NCBI GenBank assembly: GCA_019055375.1
Contig: JAHQIW010000776.1
Coordinates: 1-64,000, forward strand
Direction of reading: 5' to 3'
Length of the DNA stretch: 64,000 nt
Origin: Parelaphostrongylus tenuis
Taxonomy: Eukaryota; Nematoda; Chromadorea; Rhabditida; Metastrongylidae
Shown: positions 21,291 through 31,833 of the stretch, in pieces
Position numbering within the stretch: the stretch's first letter is position 1
Layout of the letters: the number at the start of each line of letters is the position of its first letter
Notes under the pieces: model-generated
What the model saw: the letters and a program-made list of their open reading frames with translations, nothing else
Databases searched by the model: none
What the model was told of the DNA's origin: nothing
Made by a program: the position numbers and the translations under genes

Positions 21291-22309
21291 CACTTGATAT
21301 TATCAAATCATACATTTGAAAAACTTTGAAGGTTTGACCATACAGACCGTGTCAGAAAATAACATTAGAGTTAGCATCGATGATAGATTTCAGATTTACG
21401 TGCCCTTGGAATTTCTCCATCTGTTCCGCATTGATTGGATTCTGGAAAGAAATCTACATACTCGTATATAGTTATCACATTACTTGGACCAACTCTGAAA
21501 TAAATATTAGAGTAATGATTTTGCAACTTTCATTCTTCAATAAATAGTGATTCCATGATATTCTAACTTTAAAATTTTAATTTTTCAATTGGTCAGAAAT
21601 GATTATTTAGGGTTTTCGGCAAGACATGTAGTATATCGGCACAAGTTTGAATCGCAATCAATATACTTTATGCAATCAAACAACTTCATGACGTATGTTC
21701 CAACTTCTTCCTTTCTTTTTGCGAGCTCTAATTCTAGAAGTGCCAAATCCATAGTGTTCGATTCACATGATTGACTATTGTGAATTGCTGATCGAAGCCA
21801 CATATGTTCTACAAACGAATCTTAATAAGAAACAGCTTAAACTATCGATCCAAACAGTTAATGATCGGTGGAAAACTCTTTATTCTTAATCGGGATCGAT
21901 ATTTGATTAGACTGATCAAAAGCTTATTAACGAGAATTTATTAGTGTTACTATTCAGGATGCTTTATATCCAAATGGTTAGCTTAGCTGGATGCTTAACC
22001 ACACCATAGAATAGCACTGATTCCAGAACGGTTTCCTCCATCATGATCTGAAGCCTGCCAATGCTGCTGTCGGCCAAGTGGGCACACCGCAATTTCGTTT
22101 TATTCATATTTCCAATTTTGATCTTGCCAGACACTATATCGTGACGTCGGACAGTGGACCACCAAGATTGCGAGTCGCGAGCTCAATTCAGGTATTTGCA
22201 GAATCACAAAAATTTCATATACTCAATCTTCGACGCGCTACAGCATTTTTCAACTTTTCCCACTGTTGACTACATTAGCCTTAATTCTGTAAATTGAGGA
22301 TTCTAATCG
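21291..22309. other. Non-coding stretch, nothing recognised
   Basis: Short ORFs on both strands over the same bases (21590-21803, 22078-22269). No domain, splice context or repeat that I can identify. Confidence 0.4.
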
Positions 22310-22655
22310 CGTTGAACACCTTTTTCTTTATTGCCGTCTTTAGAGGATAGAAAGGATTAAGTTCTCGGCGTTGATCAACCCCTGAGAAATGCGCCTTGCA
22401 TTCGTCTTCATTTTTTAACTTCGTTTAAGGCGGCGGAAGGCATATCTGGTCTTTACAATGACTCGCGGTGGCCACCTGGCGGACCGAATCAGTGCTGCTT
22501 ATTTTCCTAGACAAGCCTGCGACCAGTCTGGCACCATTTTATCAACCCCGGAGGGATAAATGGCTTGGTGAGCCATGAGGGCGAGATCGAGCCACTGACC
22601 TCGTTTGCGACGCAGAGCCACCTCTAACCACTGTGTCACGCGCCGCCTTAGCACA
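22310..22655 (-). repeat. tRNA-derived SINE, family 2, well preserved
   Basis: Reading the minus strand from 22655: ggcggcgcgtgacacagtgg, an A-box-like agtggttagaggtggc, then ctcgatctcgcc as B box (about 22580), a body with ccggggttgataaaatggtg, agcagcactgattcgg and gtcattgtaaagacc, and a tail near 22310-22380. It is the best copy of the family also found at 13.15, 13.74, 27.9 and 29.0 kb. Confidence 0.75.
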
Positions 22656-23825
22656 CCAGATTTTATGCCGATGAAGTGATAAAGAGGTAGCTAGGGGCTA
22701 AGATGGGATCGTTCAAACATCAACGTCAAGCATCTGATGCAATATTAGGCCGTAAGCAGTCAAGACGAGCATGTAAATAAATGTCAGGTCATATTGAAAT
22801 CAATTTTGTAATGCCTGAAATTATAGAATTTCATCAATATTTTTGCCTATTCTCTCTTTTCCGTTTGTCGTCGTAATCCGACAACTTGTGAAAGTTACAG
22901 AACTGTGGTTTTTTTTAAGTTGAACATTTTGCTATCCTCACTTCAAGAGACACAGTGCGTTATTGCTCAATAAATTGCCAAATTGGAGAACAAGGCCGTG
23001 ACGATGAACTCTGGTGCGTTTTCTACGTGCTTCTCCAACTTCGAGGAGACCTTCCATGGGCGAAATCCGCGTACGTGAGAACTCGCTTACATTTATTTGA
23101 AATTCAGTGATGAACAATGTGATGTTAACGCCCGCTCTATTCTGTCTCGTTATGAACTTGCACAATACTGTTGAATTATGTGGCCAAAGGCATCCGAAAC
23201 TGTTCAATTCCTAAGATGTGCACCTTTTTCGACGTCATTATATGTCGTAGACGTGGTTCTGTGCATAATCGAAATGCACGACAATTTGCTGCGGCAACCG
23301 ATGTATCAAGTCAGTGCTGCCATTCAGCTATACATTCTGATACAAAAGCACATCCTAAAGTAGTTAGAGGCTTGGTTGCGTCATAACGCAGTACCGAACC
23401 AGTGGCTAATTGTGCACTGTGAAGGATCTCAATTAGTCAATACACTCGCCCTCACACCACACACGTAGAACAATTGGCCATTTCATGGAAACCTATCGCG
23501 CTAAGTGCCACTCTACTACTTTTCTAATTAATACTGCTAAATATTCACCGATAGCTCACAATTAAAGCAGAATAGCTTGAACTGAGAGGTTTAACTTCCA
23601 TTCATTAACCATGTTAGATTAAATTACTCTCACAAAAGAGAACAGCTACTTATTCGTGCCTAGTTAACGTCAGACAGATAGAGGACCTTCCATCAAAAGA
23701 GGCTTTTCGTGGTCCTCTGATAAACAAAACGCATTGAAGAAGGAACCATGAATTTTTCTTTTTTATTTACAAAACATGGAACGTTGAGTAAAGAGTCGAT
23801 TCAAGCCTCCTTCACATAAGAGAAA
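22656..23825. other. Non-coding stretch, nothing recognised
   Basis: ORFs of 60-90 codons on both strands without conservation. 23270-23395 has a SINE-body-like phrase (aagtcagtgctgccattcag) but no tRNA part. Confidence 0.4.
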
Positions 23826-24010
23826 TGGTGAGCACTTAAACTTAAACTTGAAAAAAAAACTTAAAAAACTAAACTGAAAAAAGCTAAACTAAAAAAAAAC
23901 TTAAACTTTAACTTAAACTTGTACAACTAACTTGTTTAAACTTAAACTTGTTAACTTAAACTAACTGTTAAACTTGTTAACTTGTTAACTACTAACTTGT
24001 TTAAACTTGT
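23826..24010. repeat. Degenerate TTAAAC-rich tract
   Basis: About 185 bases made mostly of ttaaac/cttaaa units with interspersed A-runs and aacttgtt units. It is a simple-sequence repeat of hexamer character, 300 bases from the inner edge of the right palindrome arm. TTAAAC differs from the nematode telomere hexamer TTAGGC only by two G-to-A changes, but a chance simple repeat is the likelier reading. Confidence 0.7.
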
Positions 24011-24344
24011 ACAGCTTTAGAATTACGTAGATCTTGTTGAGTACTAAGTGTACTCGCTCTAATACTCGCAGTGCCAATATTCTACACAATCAGTGTAGAG
24101 AGTTGGATTGTTGAGGAAAACTTTTGATTGCCTGCTTGATGGCTGGAACAAAACATCCATTGTTTGAAACTATCTTCGTCAAAGAAAGTACATTATGGCT
24201 TTTGTTTGCGTTTCACTTCCACGTGGTAAGATAGAATACTTGTAGAATCTACGGTTTAGCTATAGTGCACGTTTCACTAGCAACCGTTATGTTTCAAGGT
24301 ATGTTCATTTATTTTATTACTTTTTTATTTAATATTTTTTTGGT
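24011..24344. other. End of palindrome spacer
   Basis: No gene or repeat recognised between the TTAAAC tract and the start of the right arm. Confidence 0.4.
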
Positions 24345-26619
24345 TATGTTTCATGCGTCGTGCTTATCGCCCTTATATACACACGATGGAGCTCTTCCTT
24401 ATACTACTCATGAACATCCAAAGTTGTGATTGTTTCAGAAATACCGTTTTACTGTGCACTGTAGCAGGGAAAATAATATCGAACTTCAAACACGTCGCGC
24501 ACCGATCACTAGCTAGTGTGTGTGGTGGCGGTGGGTCGACAGCTGCAATCGACAGACCGCGCAAGCGCGATTAATATATGTAGTTAAATTTTTGTCTGTG
24601 AACTTGCAATTTTTCTTCGCTTCAAAAAACAGCTCAGACAAAATGTTTGATTCTGACTTAAAGATTTTCTCTACATCCTCGCTTGGCTTTCGTATTCAAG
24701 CTTAGGCTGTTTTAGACTTAGACTTAAGCTGAGTAGCGAGTTTTTATCCGATATATATATATATATAGTATATATAATGAGTAAAGAATGGAGAAAGATT
24801 TCCAATAATTGACAAAAATAGCAGCGATAACGCGCGACGAATGTGAAATACATTATATTTTCAAGTGCTGACAGCGCTGTAAAAAGGGCGTTTTTGAAAA
24901 AGTATTTCTGAATTCTTTGAGATTTGAGCTTTCGAGCATTACTATTAGTTTAGCAAGATGTCTTTGCCCAGAGTAAAATTACCGCGTTCAAAAATCCATG
25001 CCCACCACGAAAAAGATTTCAAATAATGGATAATTTATGTTCGGACCCCAAAACGGTTTGAGCCGTTATGTGGTAATATGTTCTTCACTGTCGATTGTGA
25101 TACATAGCGTTGATCAGTCAGTCTTGCAGAGGTCACCCGAGATTTAAAACTTTTCGGAAAGCCCGAACTCTCTGAGACGGTCATCCAAAACGAGTGTATC
25201 ATCCTTATCTGTCACGTAGTTGAAGCAGTTATTAGTATAGTAGAGGTCTCATAAATGTATAAAGGTTATCTAACAGAGACGCTTTGTGGGAGCTTTTGCT
25301 TCAAGTTATTGATGAATAGTAAGGTGAGATGCGATAGGAACTATTGACGCCTTACAATGCCTCCGATAAACATTGTTTTCCAGTGAAATTCTATCGATGT
25401 TTTTACGAAAGCCGTAAAAGTTGGCACAGGCATACATTTGAAGATTAAGAAAAACGTAGGTGAACTTCGTTTTAATCCCAGTGACTATTCCACCACAGTG
25501 ATTTGCGATTACTCGCGATCACATACATTGGAAAATGGCTGTAACTTACATTTTATGAGGAGTGCCACCAACCTACTCATATCACTGGATCTGAACAAAC
25601 TTAACCACAAGCCGTTTATTGTGCCCTTGCAGTATTTCCACTTTTTTTATCAGTTAATCTGATATTGCTCTTGACATACAATCGTTTTGCAATGAACTCA
25701 TTCGTTAAAGAATGCAACATATTGTTGACATCGACATCAAAACATCAATTTACTGTAATCAGGACCATCATTGAAGAAACAATATCTTGTCCTTTAGTAA
25801 TCATTTTAACTTCACGGTTTAGACCGTAATTACTTTCTTCCTCACGATCGACATTCTTTCATTATTCTAAAAGTATTATGAGTATGTTCGAGTAATACGT
25901 TATTAACATCAGAACATAAAGCGAGCAATGCGATTCGATATGATGTTTAACATAACTACATGAATTTAGAAATACATATTTTAAAACAATGGCATAAGCC
26001 CCTGATTCCATATCGATGCATGTGCATATTTAGTACATACTACTATGGATATACATACTACATAGCCATGTGGTTATACCACACGAGGTGCGCGCAAATT
26101 TGTGTGTTGTGAAGACATGGTAGCAACATGGTGAACAGTGATGGTGCCAAAACGACTGCGTTACACTTTGTCGCAACAGATTTTTGACCGTGCCTTCTTT
26201 GAAATCCTGTCCTCATGCACTGAATCAATGATAGATACGGCTTTGTCTTGTCTTCTCAAACATTTCAGGAAAAGTACTATCGATTTGTTTAGAAACTTCT
26301 GTTCTTCCAAACTAAATAACATGTATTCAAAGCTCGTCAATACTTTCGTTTATTCTATAAAGTCGCCACTTTACTTTCTTGTTTCTAATCGTTAACGTCT
26401 CTCCTCACTTCCTCTGCACATTTTTTTTCGTTTCGTCGTCTCTCTCTTTTTTGCTCACCTCTTCGCATATTCGCTGTATCTTCTAATACTTTCATCATCT
26501 TATTGAAGATGTAAACATATCGCTTATTGATTCATCTTGATTGTTAGGCATCATGAAACCTCAAATAGAATTCTATTTAACCCGTCATGATGTTCTAATA
26601 TACCCTAATGGTGTAGTGA

Positions 26620-26790
26620 TGTTCAAAACTTTGGCGTCAATTGGATCCTCCAATTCACACATTAGCCTATCAGGGCGCGCGCTTCGAATGATAATGCAAC
26701 GGTTCGAGTGCGGTCACCCGAACAGGGTTAAATTGAGTTCGGGTTTCCAACTGACGCAAAAATTTTGCACGTCGCTCTATATCAATATTG
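26620..26790 (+). repeat. tRNA-derived SINE, family 1 (right arm)
   Basis: Counterpart of 14045-14160. A tRNA-like start (gcgcgcttcgaatgataatg), a B-box-like gttcgagtgcgg and second gagttcgggtttcc, ending ctgacgcaaaaattttgcacg. It is longer than the left-arm version by a local duplication of the B-box region. Confidence 0.55.
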
Positions 26791-26794
26791 GGCA

Positions 26795-27884
26795 TAAAGT
26801 GTGGTGGAAGTTCAGTGTTTTTAATGTGTGGTCCCTGGATTTGTCCCCAGGCAGTGACCCGATCGATATCTGAATATGGTTAGATTGTCTTAGCGGCGCA
26901 CTGACCTTTGTGCTGCTCGCGTCGAACTTCCGGGTTGCGACGACTTTTGCCCTTTGAAGTGGCTGGTTGCACTTCCAAGTTGCTACGGGCTGAACTTTGG
27001 TCTGTGTGACCGTGTCTTCTGCCAACTTGTCTCTTGTAACCGACAAGAGCACAAAGTTCAAATCCTTTATATGGGTTATACAAACAATGTGGTGAAACCG
27101 AACAATGAAGTGGTACCACCAAACAATGCTGTAGTACCAAACAACCTATAATATACATACATTACTGTAATAATATAATAAGAACAATATATATACGATT
27201 GCGACATTTCGTTATATGAACATATGTCTGTTGAATGTGATGTATCGTCTTGTGGCGATAATATGGATAAGTGATTGTATTTGATGAGATGTATCGTCGT
27301 GTGACGATACAATGAATGTTGTTATTAACGGAGCATGACTAGGCGGCGGAGCCCGTTTGGGATTGCTATGTTCGCCCCCAAGTAGAACACCGGCGGCGGG
27401 ATCCAGTGGGTGAGTATATAGTGTTAGCAGTGGGGTCGCTACTGATTATATATGGGCAGAATCCCTTAACCGCGGTGATGGGCCGAGCATAGCCTAAGTG
27501 AGTTTGCTCCGCCACGTTAGTGATATGTTCCGCTCACAATTCTATTGAGTTCATCTGACAGTTGTATGAACTCAACCTTATGATAGCAATTAGTTACATG
27601 ATAACGAGACTATGTGAGGAGAGCAATAATGAGTTGGCAATGAAATGAGGTGAGGTGGTCCGGGTGAGGTCAGACGACCGTTCGGATGATGCCCGTCGAT
27701 CGAACTGCCTGTTGAGGTTGGTGGCAGCTGGGTGCCGCCCACGCCACTTGGACCATTTTGTCTGAGGTCCTCGAACCTCTGCGGTAGCACTTGCTCTCTA
27801 GGGTCGTGGACCATCTGCGTTACCTAAATTATCATGTAATTCCCGAAAAGATAGCAAAACTCCGTTGGGAGATTCGCTATATAA
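26795..27884. mobile_element. LTR-like insertion of about 1.09 kb
   Basis: The unit begins tgtggtggaag and ends ttcgctat. ATAAAG stands on both sides, as expected of a 6-base target-site duplication, and the left arm is uninterrupted at this point (14040). About 27240-27884 recurs in direct orientation at 34756-35400. There are no inverted termini. Within it a minus-strand frame starting MVHDPREQ is only partly kept in the second copy. A solo LTR or a non-autonomous element are both possible. Short gatgtatcgtcgtgtgacgat palindromes recur at 27240-27310. Confidence 0.5.
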
Positions 27885-28195
27885 AGAATAAAAAATAAAG
27901 CTTTCGGCTTTGATTAAACCCTGTGGGATGCTCGATGCATTCGTCTTCGATCTTAAACTTCGTTTGAGGTGATTCAATGCATCTGGCCTTTACAATGACT
28001 TGCGGTTGTCCTCCCGCTGTACCGGGTTAGTGCTGCCTATCCTACCAAAACAAGTCTGAGACTAGTCCGACGACAATCTAGAGACCCCGGAGGAAATGGA
28101 TAGCTTATGATGAAATGAGCGCGAGATCGAACCAATAAGCCCGTCTGAGACGCAGAGCATCTCTAACCATTGCCCCACATGCATTCTATCATTTG
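27885..28195 (-). repeat. tRNA-derived SINE, family 2 (right arm)
   Basis: Reverse-oriented counterpart of 13735-14035, with the same body and tail and a similarly decayed tRNA-like start (gcatgtggggcaatggttag near 28185). Confidence 0.7.
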
Positions 28196-28604
28196 GTATA
28201 GCCGCAAATAATTTGAAGTCTCCAACTTTTACACTTTGAATTGCATGATACGATGCGACATCAGTAGCTGACCACAATTCAGACCTGCATCCTCATTCTA
28301 ATGTAAACTTTACTTGAATGAAGATTGTGGGATTTCTGCAACTCTCCTTATTATTTTTGAGACAAAATTTAGATTTTGTAGGTCATAGAAGTCCCATTTT
28401 AATACCCCACGTTCATTTGATTGTAAAGAATAAAAGAATTATTTCGTTTCACTATTTATTGCTATACAAATTCTAGTCGATCTAATCATTATTATACCTT
28501 TATTTCGAGTGCTTCTGCTTAGACCCACGCTCAAATTTCAATATATATCCTTTCATCATTACTTGAGCCAACTTGTCATGTAGTCTGGTAAGGGCTGTTG
28601 TACA

Positions 28605-28647
28605 GCCCGATGCACGTGTTTCATCCTTACAGACTCGTCAGTCGGGC
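28605..28647 (-). ncRNA. Hammerhead ribozyme motif, element B left
   Basis: On the minus strand: stem I GCCCGA / UCGGGC with six consecutive pairs, CUGACGA, stem II GUCU / GGAU (wobbles) closed by GUAA, GAAAC, self-complementary loop ACGU, then GCA. U16.1 is C, so the cleavage triplet is damaged; everything else of the core is present. Stem I is the longest of any copy in the window. Confidence 0.7.
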
Positions 28648-28826
28648 AGAACCCGACGTCCTTCCGATATTTTTTATAGTCAGTTCTTTCGGGAGCCTTG
28701 GTTCTGGGTTAAGTGAAGATTTCACTTGACATAGAGTGTAAAGCGTACATCGTCCGATGACTCTTTATAAGGAGTATAAGGTTCCCGAGAGAACTGACTA
28801 TAAAAAGATCGACAGACACGGTTCTG

Positions 28827-28868
28827 ACCGGCTGATGAGTCTGTAAAGACAAGACACGTGTATCGGGC
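28827..28868 (+). ncRNA. Hammerhead ribozyme motif, element B right
   Basis: CTGATGA (28832-28838), a perfect four-pair stem II GTCT / AGAC closed by the GNRA-type loop GTAA, then AAGAC where GAAAC is expected, loop ACGT and the permitted triplet GTA (28860-28862). Stem I pairs CGG with TCG/GG (about four pairs with one wobble). Complementary damage to the left copy: here the triplet is good and the GAAA box is not. Confidence 0.65.
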
Positions 28869-28984
28869 TGTACAACAGCCCTTACCAGACCACATGACAA
28901 GTTGGCTCAAGTAATGGATGAAAGGATATATATCGATCTAATCATTGTCATTCTTTGGTTGACAAATAGGGTATATCACTGAGT

Positions 28985-29235
28985 TTTTCCATATATCTCT
29001 CATAATGAGGCTCCTATGGGGCGATGTTAAGCGATGCAAACACATACAGTGGTCCTTGATTCGATACCACGTCGCCCGCTCAGTAACTTTCTATTCCTTC
29101 GGCACCGCCAGTTTGGTACCCAGACTTATCCGGAAGGGTAGTAGCACTGACTTGATGCGTGACTCACTCCAATGGCCATTAGAGGCCAGATTTGCGTTCA
29201 GTCACCTCTTACGGTGCCTGATGACAGTCTGATCT
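28985..29235 (+). repeat. tRNA-derived SINE, family 2 (right arm, second copy)
   Basis: Counterpart of 13150-13375 in reverse: ggggcgatgttaagcgatg, ccttgattcgatacc, then the body to cagtcacctctta. Confidence 0.65.
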
Positions 29236-29391
29236 GATACATGTCTCATTTTCAGAAATGATTAATAAATCCCCAAGGCATTATCCTTGCATTCTTTATT
29301 GATGTAATGTAGAGATGAGCTGAAGATTGCTGCTGTGATTGACTGCTTCTACAAGAATATTAATCTTATTTTTTCTCCAAATTCTGATTCT

Positions 29392-30600
29392 ACTCGACTT
29401 TGCAACGAAATAGCATTCAAAAAAATTACCATCATTAAATAGACAGATGAAGATCTTATTGGTAAGCCTATAAAACTGTCAACTTTTTATTCTTCTCAAA
29501 CTTTCCTTCATTCCTTCCAAACTATAGTAGCTATGGAAAATCTAGCTTCGGATTCTAAGCGTTAATAACCATATTTCATCAACTGTTTTCATTTATAATC
29601 CAGTCAGTCTTCAAATGAATCAATCAATCGCCTCCCTATAAAAACTATCTTATTATATTCATTCAATCAGATTCCCAAAACAGCATGATGTTTTCACTTT
29701 GGGTAGTCTTTTTTCACACATTCTCCACAGGGCTCTTACCTGACTCAGCCTCACTCGTAGCTAAATTTCCAGTGCTGTCTGTCGGACTTGTCTCTGATAT
29801 ATGTGATTCGACTGAGTGGTGAAGCCCTGCTCTCAATCATAGTTTTTCTTCTGATACCCAGGAAGACATTCTCATTTTTAACGTCTCTAATAGTTCCTTT
29901 TTCGTTCCATGTCGTCAAAGCATATATTTTAAACGAAAAAAGGCTTAACTCTGCATATACTCATTAGCCAAGATGATGATGTCACCAAAAATTGTTTTCG
30001 GTTACTCCGTTGCGTGTTCTAAAATTCTTTTAAACATTCCGCCTTCTCAACGCATTTGCAGTCTACGTGTTGACGTCAGTGTTTTTACTGTTGGGCACAA
30101 TTTTGGGCAATGTGCATTAATTTTGATGTCATTTTTCTGATATTTTTTGAATATTTATGCTAAAATTTTCTTAAAATATTTATTATATAGTTTTACAGGA
30201 CCTAAGCACTAATACTTACTTCCTTATTTGATTCATACACAATGCGTCCCCGCAAAGTCGGTAAAAAATTAGATGCACTTGAAAACACTTAACGTTCAGT
30301 TGATCATCTGTCATCTGTAACTTTCCACATATTGGCAATCTAGTAGTTTAGGCTAGCAACAGTTTTATATTGGCGCGATTAGAACAGCTTCTGTAATTTC
30401 AAAGACCACACATTTGTTGAGCGGTCACTTTTTTCCTTACTTCAATGCGAAGCTAACCACGGGTGCTTGATCAGGTTTTGCTGCAATGTTTACCCTTCTT
30501 ACAGATTAAAGTTGAAACGATCAAAAATTTTTCTGGTACAAAACAATAACATCGTGTGATTTCTAGTCTGTGACAAGTTGTGTCTTTTTTCAGTAGCTCT
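29392..30600. other. Right-arm-specific block of about 1.2 kb, unidentified
   Basis: The left arm is continuous at the corresponding point (about 12960-12975), so this block is an insertion here or a deletion there. It is AT-rich, with no ORF of note, no inverted termini that I can see and no resemblance to other repeats in the window. The exact edges are uncertain by some tens of bases. Confidence 0.5.
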
Positions 30601-30764
30601 GGCACAAATGAACTTTCGTCAATTCTCACTGAAGCCAACACCAAACGGAGGATGGGGTGCGGAGATGAGTCGAGGAGCAAATAATTTTGGCTTTGGTGGA
30701 CATAAAGAATTTCGGTCGGAATAAGCGGTACATGGATGAAAATGGCTTTGAAGAGATAGGGCAC
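30600..30764 (-). pseudogene. Unknown ORF shared by both arms, right copy
   Basis: Counterpart of 12790-12999 (FKAIFIHVPLIPTEI ... HPILRLVLASVR). See that entry; coding status is doubtful. Confidence 0.25.
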
Positions 30765-31329
30765 ATCATGCAGAACTTCTTCAATGGCTCGATTATTTAG
30801 AGTCCATGCTTAACACCTGATGCGCTGTCGATTGTAGTGCATACCCATGAGCACTTGAATCACTTTATATTTTTCGGAAGTCCCGGAAAGGGTGGAGCTC
30901 AGTGAGCTTTTTAGGATTAGTGGTCCATTATTTTATCTCTAGAACAATAAAAGAAAATCTGAAGCATTAAAAGTAGCTAACTGATTTGCGCATTCAAAGG
31001 ACTGTTTAATAGTGTGCGGATAGCGTAGTGTTCACATAATGAATTGGGTGCTGAGAAAGATTGAGCGTGTTTGCTAAAAATTAAGGAACCGATAATGTAA
31101 TTATCGCCAACGAAAGAGTCAGCGTCGATTCCGGCCTTGGAGCGCGAACTAACGATGTCAATCTGGAAGCCAGTTACAGGTAAAATTTAATGAAAGATGT
31201 CACAAATTGACTAGTAACAACTAGATCAGGCTGCACTATTGAGTCTTTCTAGGAGTTTTGGCACTAGAACAATAAGTACCAACTTTGCTAACTACAAGTA
31301 GCCGAAATCGCTAAACAACATTGTTCAAA

Positions 31330-31545
31330 GTATCAAGCAACTTCCAGCCCAGTTCGGTTGACTACGTTTTTGTCAATTTGGCGACATGCTGCATTGTAAT
31401 GTCTTGAAGCGCGATGAGGTTGTGGCGGCATCGACGTGACAGGATCCGACTGCAGACGTCCGGGCGCTCCCAGTAGCGTTTGGCTTTGATCGTCTCTCCG
31501 GTTGATTGATGTTCTTGAAGGCGATCCGTGCACCGCGTCCCAATT
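31330..31545 (-). pseudogene. Mariner transposase remnant, right arm
   Basis: Minus-strand counterpart of 12021-12240. Preceded by a piece reading HEYELGRGARIAFKNIN in one frame, then, after a frame change, the ETIKAKRYWER-like block and a degenerate HDNARPHVA-type motif (QDI...HVAKL). A frameshift and a stop break it. The left copy keeps slightly more of the second part and this copy slightly more of the first. Confidence 0.55.
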
Positions 31546-31626
31546 CGTACTCGTGAACTAACGAATTACGATGAAAGCTTCGTTGAGTGGTCATGATGGA
31601 AATATGGACGAATTTGCTGCCTAATA

Positions 31627-31833
31627 TTAAAGAAAGAAACTCAGAAAATTCTGCACAACAGCGGTATTGATTTGTTGCTTGAGAGATGGCAGAAATTCGT
31701 TTAGGCTGATAACGCTACTTTGAATAGTGTTGCTATGCAATTTCGATAACATCTGCTTAATGAGCTCGGTGTTCATCGCTGCACTGCGAAAACTCATGAG
31801 AAGACCTAATAGTGCCTGATTCGCATCCTCCAT
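31627..31833 (-). pseudogene. Conserved ORF of unknown function, right-arm copy
   Basis: Starts MEDANQALLGLLMSFRSAAM and ends ...LKQQINTAVVQNFLSFFL. It lines up residue by residue with 11733-11924 for about 57 positions. In this copy the frame runs seven codons further. The helical, leucine-rich make-up suggests a small domain or an exon, but no family is recognised. Confidence 0.4.

Larger units (their letters stand above)
28478..28946. mobile_element. Hammerhead foldback element B, with target-site duplication
   Basis: An insertion seen only in the right arm. The 13 bases cgatctaatcatt stand on both sides (28478-28490 and 28934-28946). Inverted termini start at 28541 (atatatatccttt) and end at 28933. 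The arms pair over most of the length, around a centre near 28719 (aagtgaagatttcactt). Each arm carries a hammerhead-like motif pointing outward. About 50 bases left of the inverted terminus (28491-28540) belong to the insertion but have no partner. No coding capacity; ORFs here mirror each other and are artefacts of the palindrome. Confidence 0.75.

Noticed and set aside
22560..22650. Possible tRNA gene (minus strand)
   Set aside because: It is the tRNA-like head of a family 2 SINE whose body continues to 22310; other copies exist in the window.
31333..31594. The arm ORFs with ARIAFKNINQ as an N-terminal mariner helix-turn-helix
   Set aside because: The following block fits the mid-catalytic part of mariner transposase better, so I keep only that assignment.
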